Source: Syntrophobacterales bacterium (GTDB lineage Bacteria > Desulfobacterota > Syntrophorhabdia > Syntrophorhabdales > WCHB1-27). From it: a stretch of DNA of 16,799 nucleotides. Position 1 is the first letter of the stretch, and each line of letters opens with the position of its first letter. The stretch covers positions 1 to 16,799 of the forward strand of contig JADGQN010000055.1 of assembly GCA_017881765.1 (NCBI GenBank). Reading direction: 5' to 3'. Position numbers and translations under genes: made by a program. Of this stretch, positions 6,113 to 12,797 are shown in pieces. The notes below the pieces were generated by a model that saw only the letters and a list, made by a program, of their open reading frames with translations, was not told the DNA's origin and did no database searches.

Positions 6113-6286
6113 CTAGTACCTACTTGCGTAAGTCCGCGCATTCTCATGTCGTCACCCCGGTGAAAACCGGGGTCCAGAAATCCTTGTAAAGACTGGATTC
6201 CGGCTTTCCTTACAGGATGCTTCGCTATCGCCGGAATGACGTAAAGGGCGACAACGTGGCCACGAACTTTGACAGGTAGGTACTAG
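6113..6286. repeat. Nested palindromic element, outer inverted repeats CTAGTACCTAC
   Basis: A perfect 11-bp inverted repeat, CTAGTACCTAC at 6113-6123 and GTAGGTACTAG at 6276-6286 (13 of 14 if extended inward), encloses the 90-bp double-hairpin unit at 6151-6240. The centres nearly coincide (6199.5 and 6195.5). It sits between two same-strand redox genes and just upstream of the flavin reductase start. Confidence 0.7.
6151..6240. repeat. REP/BIME-like double hairpin unit
   Basis: 90 bp with inverted ends GTCACCCCGG (6151-6160) and CCGGAATGAC (6231-6240), 8 of 10 matching. It contains two hairpins: ACCCCGGT, loop GAAA, ACCGGGGT (6154-6173), and ATTCCGGC (6197-6204) with GCCGGAAT (6230-6237). 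An inner pair CCGGGGTCCAG and CTGGATTCCGG (6167-6177 and 6193-6203) also matches at 9 of 11. It resembles the dispersed GTCATTCCGG-type palindromes of many proteobacteria; copy number must be checked in the genome. Confidence 0.75.
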
Positions 6287-6302
6287 CAATGATCCTGGCA
6301 AA

Positions 6303-7109
6303 TTACAACAGGTAAATCTCCGGCTCCTTCCGCGCACGACAGTTCACGCTCAATTTTTCCATCCTCTCCCTTGCCGTTGCATCCTCGACAACTCTCGCCC
6401 CTTCCGGACAATCCTTGACACAGGCACAGCATAGAATACACATATTTCCATCGCTCACCACGCTATCATTTTGCAACGTGATCGCAGCCACCGGGCAGAA
6501 CTCGACGCACTTTCCGCACGCGGTGCAGGCTCCTTTCCGCGTCACGGGAGTTACCCTTGACGGCTTCGCTCGTTCCTTATACGGAAAATTTCCAGGCACC
6601 TCCAACGAACGCGGTTCGGTATGCGTGCCCTTGTGCTCCATTTTCTCACGGACCGCCTTTCCGAACATCTTCGCCTTTCTTAGATCCTCCGCGTCGGGCC
6701 GTCCATTGGCAATCGGCAGTGTCTCGCCGGCAAACGAATGCTCGCCCACAAAAGCGGCTGCGGCAACAGGCGTGAATCCCGCCTCCGCAACAATGTTCTT
6801 CAGCTCCAGCAGTGCATCTTCATAGGCCCGGTTCCCATAGACGACAACTACAACGGCAGCACCGCCTCTGGTTTTCAATCGCTGCAGTCTCTTGGCTGCG
6901 CTAAGGGGAACCCGCCCGCTATATACAGGAGTGCCTATGATTACCAGTTCACCGCCTATCTCCTTAAGCTCTCCCGCATCAGTCCCGGCCGGGGTCAAAT
7001 CAACGTGTTCGACTCTGCCTGCACCAAGCCCCTCCGCGATGGCCATCAGAGTATTCTTCGTTGTTCGCGTGGGCGAAAAGTAAATAAGCTCCACCTTGTC
7101 AATCTTCAT
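6303..7109 (-). CDS. Flavodoxin-ferredoxin fusion protein (EFR1-type)
   Basis: 268-residue cytoplasmic electron-transfer protein. The N-terminal flavodoxin-like domain (about 1-160) has the phosphate-binding loop SPTRTTKNT at 12-20, then IIGTPVYSGRVPL (57-69) and VVYGNRAYEDAL (89-100), which form the FMN site. The C-terminal two-cluster ferredoxin has complete motifs C195-x2-C198-x2-C201-x3-C205-P and C224-x2-C227-x2-C230-x3-C234-P; C228 is an extra cysteine and C257 a late one. Size and order match the EFR1-type family of anaerobes. ATG 7109 is preceded by GGAAGGAAGAG. It probably joins ferredoxin pools with flavin acceptors; the flavoredoxin-like protein encoded next is a plausible partner, which is inference. 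Confidence 0.9.
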   Translation of the reverse strand: MKIDKVELIYFSPTRTTKNTLMAIAEGLGAGRVEHVDLTPAGTDAGELKEIGGELVIIGTPVYSGRVPLSAAKRLQRLKTRGGAAVVVVVYGNRAYEDALLELKNIVAEAGFTPVAAAAFVGEHSFAGETLPIANGRPDAEDLRKAKMFGKAVREKMEHKGTHTEPRSLEVPGNFPYKERAKPSRVTPVTRKGACTACGKCVEFCPVAAITLQNDSVVSDGNMCILCCACVKDCPEGARVVEDATARERMEKLSVNCRARKEPEIYLL

Positions 7110-7589
7110 GCGTCTCTTCCTTCCACAGTCCTCATTGTAGAACTACTCCTTGCCGTTCAGACATCTCACCAACAATCGCAACGTCCGGAATTTTCCGCTA
7201 TTTTTGAAAACTAGCATAGGACAACCAGGCAACATTTTCTACAAAAAAGAGTCGTTTGCCGCCGCCAACCCCTTAGCAGCCGTGAAGACGTCGTCGCAGA
7301 CTGGAGGCCGGCCGAGACTCCATACTTTTTAAAGCTGTCCGTGAGGGCTGTTCCTGAAGCGAGCATCGCGAAAGGTCTGGGGCCCCGTAAGTGGAGGTGA
7401 GCGTGGCTATCAGCCCAAGCGACTGACTCCGAGATATGACAAAGTGTAAAAGCGACTCTTTGCGAGCTGCCACAGAACCCAACGAAAAGAGAGGTTCGCA
7501 ATTGGAGCTTGAGCGAGACGGAACGTCCAACGGGTCAGACCTTTCGTGTTAGGGAGCGGAAGGAATAGTGCGAGGGGACAGCTTGCCTG

Positions 7590-7619
7590 CGTGGACATTT
7601 TTCACGTGGACATTTTCAG
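7590..7619 (+). repeat. 15-bp tandem duplication CGTGGACATTTT(T)CA
   Basis: Two adjacent copies, 7590-7604 and 7605-7619, differ only at the last bases. They lie immediately upstream of the candidate -35 box, where an activator or repressor could bind. Subterminal repeats of this look also occur at ends of IS21-like elements, so a fossil IS end is an alternative; no transposase is nearby. Confidence 0.55.
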
Positions 7620-7620
7620 G

Positions 7621-7649
7621 TTGCAATGGTACACAGCTGATGCTACTAT
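7621..7649 (+). promoter_or_regulatory. Candidate sigma-70-type promoter for the QueG-like gene
   Basis: TTGCAA (7621-7626), a 17-bp spacer and TACTAT (7644-7649): four of six consensus bases in each box at ideal spacing, about 50 bp before the chosen ATG. Weak on its own, but placed directly after the 15-bp tandem repeat. Confidence 0.35.
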
Positions 7650-7697
7650 GGGGTTTGCAGTCCAAAACAGAATCAATTATAGAAGGTGGGTCCTCTC

Positions 7698-8552
7698 ATG
7701 ATTTCTGAAACAGAGCTGACCGAGGCTTTGAAAGCGTTAGCAGTCGAACGATCGGATATCGACCTGTTCGGCGTCGCACCGGTGGAGCGCCTCGAAGGCG
7801 CACCAGAGGGAAGACGCCCGACGGATTATCTGCCTAACGCGAGGTCTGTCGTGGTCGCTGCCATCAAAATACCGGATGCAGCCGTCGATGTTGCGGGACA
7901 CTATGAGGAGCCGGGTAAGACCCTCGGACCCTACATGTGGTATGGCTATGTCATAGCAAATTGGAATCTTTCGTCAGCAGCGAGCCGGCTGGTGAAGTTC
8001 CTTGAGTCCAAAGGTTTTAAGGGCCTGCCCTTTCCACCCACCGGGTTGCTTTACAAGTACGGGAACGTTGCGGACTTCTCGCATCGGCACGCGGCTGTGG
8101 CAGCCGGCCTCGGCGAGTTCGGGTTCAGCGGTCTTCTACTGACACCTCAATTTGGACCCAGGCAGAGGGTTGTCTCCATAATCACGGATGCGCCTCTCAA
8201 GGCGTCGCCTATGCACGAAGGACCCAAGCTCTGCCGCCCCGACAACTGCGGTTACGCATGCATCAAGGCCTGCCCGACCACGGCGATGAAAGGAAAGGTA
8301 TCTCTGACGATCGGCGGCAGGACGTTCGAACACGCCAAGCTGAACGGCGTCAAATGCAAATGGCTCTATCCTGAAAAGGGCTACCGCAGAACCAAGGTTC
8401 CCATGCCGCCGGAGCCCACTGATGAAGACTGGCGAGAGGTGTTAAGATCCACGAAGCCCCACCCCTATGATACCGGTTTGAATCAGTTCACCTTTGTTCC
8501 ACATTGCGGTGCCTGCATTTTTAGCTGTCCGTCACCGCGTTTCGAAGGTTAG
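7698..8552 (+). CDS. QueG / reductive-dehalogenase-like iron-sulfur protein
   Basis: 284-residue protein with no signal peptide. A QueG/RdhA-like core spans about residues 120-165, with HRHAAVAAGLGEFGFSGLLL and then TPQFGPRQRVVSIITDAPL (149-167), a block shared by epoxyqueuosine reductases and the corrinoid-binding reductive dehalogenases. Cysteine motifs follow: C179-x4-C184-x3-C188-x3-C192-P and C270-x2-C273-x3-C277-P, probably two 4Fe-4S clusters, with C220 between them. It is too short for QueG (about 370) and lacks the Tat signal and length of RdhA. ATG 7698 is chosen because AAGGTGGG sits 7 bases upstream; a GTG at 7686 is possible. Role unknown: perhaps a reductase of a small organic substrate. 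Confidence 0.8.
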   Translation: MISETELTEALKALAVERSDIDLFGVAPVERLEGAPEGRRPTDYLPNARSVVVAAIKIPDAAVDVAGHYEEPGKTLGPYMWYGYVIANWNLSSAASRLVKFLESKGFKGLPFPPTGLLYKYGNVADFSHRHAAVAAGLGEFGFSGLLLTPQFGPRQRVVSIITDAPLKASPMHEGPKLCRPDNCGYACIKACPTTAMKGKVSLTIGGRTFEHAKLNGVKCKWLYPEKGYRRTKVPMPPEPTDEDWREVLRSTKPHPYDTGLNQFTFVPHCGACIFSCPSPRFEG

Positions 8553-8669
8553 TACCAACTCGCTCAATACCTTCACGCCCTCAGGTATGCCTGTTTGACG
8601 GTCTCGATGATGCTGTTCTAGAAGCCTACCGCAGCATTTCGGCAGAAGCCGCTTCTTGCATTTCATAAC

Positions 8670-9830
8670 CTAACTGGAATATACCCTTTGCAGCACATTG
8701 AGAACATCCCGTACTTCAAGCGTTACAGGCAAAAACCGAAAGCAGACGTCCTTCGTCATGCCTTCGGCCAGGGCGGGGAGGTCCGCTTCCTTGATATTCA
8801 GCTCCTTAAGTGTGGGAAGGCCGATCGTCTTGCTGAAGGAGGCGATCCCTTCCGAGACGCGTCTACCCAGCTCGGCCGGGGCAAGGTCCTTCCCCAGGTC
8901 CAAACCCATGAGCTCTCCTGTGCGACGTACCTTGTCCCGCATAGTACCGGCGACTATCTGGATGACGCCTGGCTGAGCAATAGCACACCCGACACCGTGC
9001 GGTATGTGATGCAAGGATCCCAGCGTGTGGCCGAAGGCGTGACCGAAGTGAGGAGTAGCATCATTGAAAGACATGCCCGCAATCAGGCAGGCGAAACTCA
9101 TATTGGTCCGGGCTTCGATATCGGATCCATTCTTGACGGCCTTAGGCAGGTTTTGGGCAACGAGCTCGATCGCCTTCTCGGCGAGCAGATCCGACATGAT
9201 GTTATGGCCTGCGGATGTGTAAGCTTCGAGCGCGTGGGAAAAAGTATCCATACCTGTGGCAGCGGTCAGCTTGGGCGGCATTGCGATCGTCAGCAGGGGA
9301 TCCACGATAGCGAGCGATGCGATTGTGGCAGCACCCTTTACACCACTCTTCCTGCCGGTAGCGGTGTTCGTGACTACGGATACGTAGGTGATCTCGCTGG
9401 CGGTACCGGCGGTGGTGGGAATCAGGATCAATGGTCGTCCCGGTTTGTGCTCCGGGCCGCCGGGAACGAAGTAGTAATTGCCGATGGGCCCGGGGTTTCC
9501 CAGCATCACGTTGACCGATTTTGCGGTGTCGAGTGTGCTGCCGCCCCCTACACCGATAACGCCGTCCACCATCTCTTTCCTGGCAAACTCTCCGCATTCA
9601 TTGATCATGGTATCGGGCGGGTCAGGCAGTACGCCGCCATACTGCACGACCTTCAGTCCTGCATTCTCCAGATTCTTAACGATCGAGTCTACGATTCCTG
9701 CATCTTTAACGCCCTTGTCATAGATACAGATCACCTTGGAACAGCCTAATGCTTTGGTCTTCTCGCCAACCTGGCCTGAAGCATGTTCTCCGAAAAGGAC
9801 TGTGGATTTAGCGCTGATGGTGAATAGCAT
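8670..9830 (-). CDS. Iron-containing alcohol dehydrogenase
   Basis: 386-residue group III (iron-dependent) alcohol dehydrogenase, the usual length for FucO/1,3-propanediol/butanol dehydrogenase relatives; oxidises alcohols or reduces aldehydes with NAD(P)H in the cytoplasm. The nucleotide-binding GGGSTLD is at residues 95-101 and IPTTAGTASE at 137-146. Metal ligands by alignment with FucO are Asp195, His199 (GMDTFSHALEAY), His264 and His278 (IPHG), all present, and His268 matches the conserved FucO His267. I chose ATG 9830 with AAGGAGGTAATCGGT before it; the frame is open to 9896 without support. It lies behind the acyl-CoA dehydrogenase on the same strand with about 155 bp between, and converges with the QueG-like gene. 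Substrate unknown. Confidence 0.93.
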   Translation of the reverse strand: MLFTISAKSTVLFGEHASGQVGEKTKALGCSKVICIYDKGVKDAGIVDSIVKNLENAGLKVVQYGGVLPDPPDTMINECGEFARKEMVDGVIGVGGGSTLDTAKSVNVMLGNPGPIGNYYFVPGGPEHKPGRPLILIPTTAGTASEITYVSVVTNTATGRKSGVKGAATIASLAIVDPLLTIAMPPKLTAATGMDTFSHALEAYTSAGHNIMSDLLAEKAIELVAQNLPKAVKNGSDIEARTNMSFACLIAGMSFNDATPHFGHAFGHTLGSLHHIPHGVGCAIAQPGVIQIVAGTMRDKVRRTGELMGLDLGKDLAPAELGRRVSEGIASFSKTIGLPTLKELNIKEADLPALAEGMTKDVCFRFLPVTLEVRDVLNVLQRVYSS

Positions 9831-9985
9831 ACCGATTACCTCCTTCATTTTTTTGGTCAGTAATGAAATATCGCAACCGAATATTGTACGGCCCATAATC
9901 GAGTGCAGCCTGTTGGGTGAGCATGATGAGACCTGCTTTCGCAGAGACTGCCAAGCTTCAATATCCTAAAGCGAGCAAGCATTAC

Positions 9986-11836
9986 CTAAAATGCCTCTTC
10001 CGCGATCTCCAGGGCCGCCTTATCCATCCTCATTATTGCCTGCGCCTTGGCAGTCGCCTGGCTCAGCAGGGTGCTTGCAAAGTAGCGGGCAGACGCCAGT
10101 TTGCCGCTGTAAAAGGCCGCGGCCGCATCTTCAGCCACAAGTTTTTCCAACCCGGCTGCATCGGGCTCAATCCCGTTATCTTTAGCCAGTGCTGTCAGGC
10201 GGTCCCGGGCGATAACCGCCTGCCACATAAGCAGCCAGCCGACGGTTACGTCGCCAAAAAGCTCCAGGTACTGCGTGGCATAAAGGGCAAGGCCCTGAAA
10301 GTCCTGCTTCTGGATTTTGACCAGAAACTTCGACACGTCTGACAGCGCATTCTTGGCCGTCTCCAGGATCTCAACATATCCGGCCAGCGCCTGGTGGTTC
10401 CTGTTGGTCTTACAGAATTTGTCGATATCTTCGAGGTGTCCCTTAAAGAGTGTCTCACTGTCCTGGCCCAGATTGCGGCCTGTCAGAGTCAAGGCCTGGA
10501 TCCCGTTCGTGCCCTCGAAGATCGAGTGGACTTTCTCGTCTCTCAAGAATTGCTCAATGGGATAGTCCTTCATGTATCCGTAACCACCGTAGACCTGCAT
10601 GGCTGTTTCGGTTACCCGGAAGCTCATGTCCGATCCATAGGCCTTTGCGACCGGTGTGAGAAATGCGGTCCGTCTTTCCCACTCCTGTCTCTCTTCCTTG
10701 CTGCGAGCCATTCTCTCCCGATCAATGCAATAAGAGGCATACAGTATGAGAACGCGTACGCCTTCGGTGTACGCTTTCATCTGAAGAAGCATACGGCGGA
10801 CGTCCGGATGTTTAATGATCGGTACCTGGCCCGAACCCTTCGGGGCCCCGATCTGGGTCCCCTGAAGCCTCTCTTTCGCGTAGGCCAGTGCGTGCAGGTA
10901 GGCCGTGCTGGCTACCGCGGCTCCGTGACGCGCAGCAATCAACCTCGACTCATTCATCATCGTAAAAAAGATCGGTAATCCCTGATTCTCTCTGCTCACG
11001 AGCTCACCTGTACAGTTCCCCTCTTCGCCGAAATTCAAATGACAGGTGGGAGAACCTTTAATGCCCATTTTCTTTTCGATGGAGATGGTCTTCACATCGT
11101 TCGGCTCTCCCAGCGATCCGTCAGGGTTGACCTTGATCTTCGGAACGAGGAACAGGGACAGGCCCTGGGTCCCGGCCGGAGCGCCTTTAACCCTTGCCAG
11201 TACCAGATGAATGATATTCTCGGTCAGATCGGTGTCTCCTCCGGTGATCAACATCTTGCTCCCGGCAATGGAGTAAGTTCCATCCTGATTACGTTCCGCC
11301 CTGGTTTTCACGGCGGCCAGATCGCTCCCTGCATCGGCTTCCGTCAGAACCATCGTCCCGGTCCACTTGCCGATGAGAATCTTCTCCATATATTTCTTCT
11401 TCTGCTCTTCTGTGCCATGAGTAGCTATCAGCAAGGCTGCGCCCCTCGTCATGGCGGCAAGTGTTTGAAAAGCCAGATTGCCCGCCTCAAAATATTCATT
11501 TGCCGCCATACCGACTACCATAGGCATGCCGAGGCCGCCCATCTCCTGCGGAAGGTCAAGCCCCCGCCAGCCTCCATCATTCCACTTGCGCCAGAGATCG
11601 TGGAACGATTTGGGTACGCTTACTTTGCCATCCTTAAGAAGACACCCATCCGTGTCGCCCACGGCATTGGTCGGCATCATCGCGTTTGTCGCAAGCTTTT
11701 TGGCCTGAGTGAGGACCTGTTTATATGTTTGTGCGTCGAACTCCCCGTAAACTTCCGACTCTGAGAACTTGTCGATTTCAAATTGCTCAAAGAGGATCAA
11801 CCTTTGATCCCTTTCGTCCACTAACATATCGGCCAT
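9986..11836 (-). CDS. Large acyl-CoA dehydrogenase with C-terminal extension (DmdC-like)
   Basis: 616-residue FAD flavoprotein, much longer than ordinary acyl-CoA dehydrogenases (about 380), matching the roughly 600-residue class with an extra C-terminal helical domain (as in DmdC and similar enzymes of anaerobic acid degraders). It catalyses alpha,beta-desaturation of an acyl-CoA. FAD/substrate motif TEADAGSD lies at about residues 165-172, SIEKKMGIKGSPTC at about 252-265, QVYGGYGYMKDYPIEQFLRD at about 414-433, and the catalytic-base Glu at about 441 in SIFEGTNGIQ. Two adjacent ATGs (11839, 11836) follow AAAAGGAG; the second has better spacing. Electrons would go to an ETF, which is not encoded here. 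Acyl chain specificity cannot be told. Confidence 0.92.
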   Translation of the reverse strand: MADMLVDERDQRLILFEQFEIDKFSESEVYGEFDAQTYKQVLTQAKKLATNAMMPTNAVGDTDGCLLKDGKVSVPKSFHDLWRKWNDGGWRGLDLPQEMGGLGMPMVVGMAANEYFEAGNLAFQTLAAMTRGAALLIATHGTEEQKKKYMEKILIGKWTGTMVLTEADAGSDLAAVKTRAERNQDGTYSIAGSKMLITGGDTDLTENIIHLVLARVKGAPAGTQGLSLFLVPKIKVNPDGSLGEPNDVKTISIEKKMGIKGSPTCHLNFGEEGNCTGELVSRENQGLPIFFTMMNESRLIAARHGAAVASTAYLHALAYAKERLQGTQIGAPKGSGQVPIIKHPDVRRMLLQMKAYTEGVRVLILYASYCIDRERMARSKEERQEWERRTAFLTPVAKAYGSDMSFRVTETAMQVYGGYGYMKDYPIEQFLRDEKVHSIFEGTNGIQALTLTGRNLGQDSETLFKGHLEDIDKFCKTNRNHQALAGYVEILETAKNALSDVSKFLVKIQKQDFQGLALYATQYLELFGDVTVGWLLMWQAVIARDRLTALAKDNGIEPDAAGLEKLVAEDAAAAFYSGKLASARYFASTLLSQATAKAQAIMRMDKAALEIAEEAF

Positions 11837-11881
11837 CATCGTACTCCTTTTCTGTTTCCTGTAGCCCGATGCCGCAAAATC

Positions 11882-11932
11882 GTCCGTCAAAGACGACGGA
11901 CCTACGCGCATCGAAGAGCCTCGGTCAGGCTC
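11882..11932. repeat. Two adjacent GC-rich hairpins
   Basis: GTCCGTC (11882-11888) pairs with GACGGAC (11895-11901), and GAGCCT (11916-11921) pairs with AGGCTC (11927-11932). They stand between the lipoprotein gene and the acyl-CoA dehydrogenase start and could end the upstream transcript or structure the leader of the next; no T-run is seen. Confidence 0.5.
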
Positions 11933-12064
11933 CGGCGATTATCTGCCCCACTTGAATCGTGATCCGGCAGGTGAACTCATAGTGCGGTCGCTCGTGCAAT
12001 TCTATATCTGGCATTCAACGGGGCGTTGGTGATGAGAGCGAGTGGAGAAATGCAGATCACGATA

Positions 12065-12532
12065 TCACCCTGTCTTTGGATGTGCCCCCGTCTGCGCCGG
12101 CTCCCCGTTGATGCGTATGCCGGGGGAGAGAATAATCCTGTCGAAGGTTCGGTTAAGGGTCTTGCTCTGAAAATTCTCGAGCGGCGGTGAATCCGGGAAT
12201 TCAACCTCGTCTCCGGGTTTGACTTTAACTTCCACGACCGCTATCCAGAACTTCTTCCCCTTTTCTTCCACCTCAATGTACGTATAGCCGGCGGCATTCA
12301 TCGTCGATACGACCTTGCCTTTATGATCCTGCGCCGCGGGCATATCCTGCGGCTTCATGCCGGCGTGGGGGTTGGCCGCGGGACCGGCTTCGCCGTGAGC
12401 TGCACCGGGCTGTATCTGGTGCCCGGCCATGGTATCGCCGGGCCCGCTTGCAGGCTGGGCGTTTGGTTTATCCTTGCACCCGGCAAGAGCAAGGGCCGAG
12501 ATTGCAAGCACCATTATAATGATCTTTTTCAT
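12065..12532 (-). CDS. NrfJ-like periplasmic lipoprotein
   Basis: 155-residue predicted lipoprotein. Signal peptide MKKIIIMVLAISALALAGC has a lysine start, a hydrophobic core and a lipobox LAGC with lipidated Cys19. A Gly/Ala/Pro/His-rich linker follows (about 22-70, with HQIQPGAAHGEAG and Met/His spacing that might bind metal). The C-terminal domain (72-142) reads as a small beta-barrel: GKVVSTMNAAGYTYIEVE, then KKFWIAVVEVKVKPGDEVEF and FQSKTLNRTFDRI, features I associate with NrfJ-related proteins. The ATG at 12532 follows GGAGG with a 6-base gap; the frame is open further upstream to 12592. Function is not established for this family; association with periplasmic redox enzymes is only suggested. 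Confidence 0.75.
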   Translation of the reverse strand: MKKIIIMVLAISALALAGCKDKPNAQPASGPGDTMAGHQIQPGAAHGEAGPAANPHAGMKPQDMPAAQDHKGKVVSTMNAAGYTYIEVEEKGKKFWIAVVEVKVKPGDEVEFPDSPPLENFQSKTLNRTFDRIILSPGIRINGEPAQTGAHPKTG

Positions 12533-12671
12533 CTGTATCCTCCGTAAACGGATTGTCTGCCCACAGACGTGAAGAATAGCATATCCCTTCAATCAATTAC
12601 AAACCCTACTGCCGGAAAGGCGTGCACTTGCAGCAAGAACCCCCAACGTGGGACGCCCTTCAGTGCGGGTC

Positions 12672-12797
12672 ATACCAAGCTGCATTCAGAAATAGAGCAA
12701 GGCGACCAGGAGGATAGCGACGGAGGCGTACATTTAAGTACGTTGGAGTCGTGCCGACGCAGGCAACGAAGCTATATGAATGAAGGCAGCTTGGTAT
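12672..12797. repeat. 126-bp symmetric palindromic element (MITE-like)
   Basis: Perfect 12-bp terminal inverted repeats ATACCAAGCTGC (12672-12683) and GCAGCTTGGTAT (12786-12797). Inside, CGAC (12718-12721) faces GTCG (12748-12751), and CGTAC (12727-12731) faces GTACG (12738-12742) around ATTTAA; all have the same centre, 12734.5. ATTCA near the left end pairs with TGAAT near the right with a 4-base bulge. The right end touches the MFS gene's stop codon, so it may act as its transcript end. Confidence 0.8.

Larger units (their letters stand above)
7110..7697. other. 588-bp gene-free divergent region
   Basis: Space between the divergent flavodoxin-ferredoxin and QueG-like genes. Short open frames exist on both strands but none has a recognisable domain or a good ribosome binding site. 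Structure seen: an 11-bp perfect inverted repeat CGAAAGGTCTG at 7369-7379 and 7536-7546; a 9-bp inverted repeat AAAGAGTCG at 7246-7254 and 7453-7461; a GGGGCCCC palindrome at about 7378-7385; a 15-bp tandem duplication at 7590-7619; and a candidate promoter at 7621-7649. The two long-range inverted repeats interleave, so they cannot both form in one nested fold. It may hold regulatory DNA, an unrecognised RNA, or a decayed gene or element. Confidence 0.6.

Noticed and set aside
6091..6147. N-terminal extension of the flavin reductase to an upstream ATG
   Set aside because: AAGGAGGAGATC directly before the ATG at 6090 supports the shorter form, and the extension lies in the outer palindrome arm.
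7211..7598. Overlapping minus-strand frames (62-96 codons) in the divergent gap
   Set aside because: No domain recognised, no good ribosome binding sites, compositions rich in Ser, Leu and Arg; kept only as an unexplained region.
8688..9749. 353-codon plus-strand open frame over the alcohol dehydrogenase
   Set aside because: Antisense to an unmistakable iron-dependent alcohol dehydrogenase with all metal ligands; the long frame is a by-product of GC-rich codon use.
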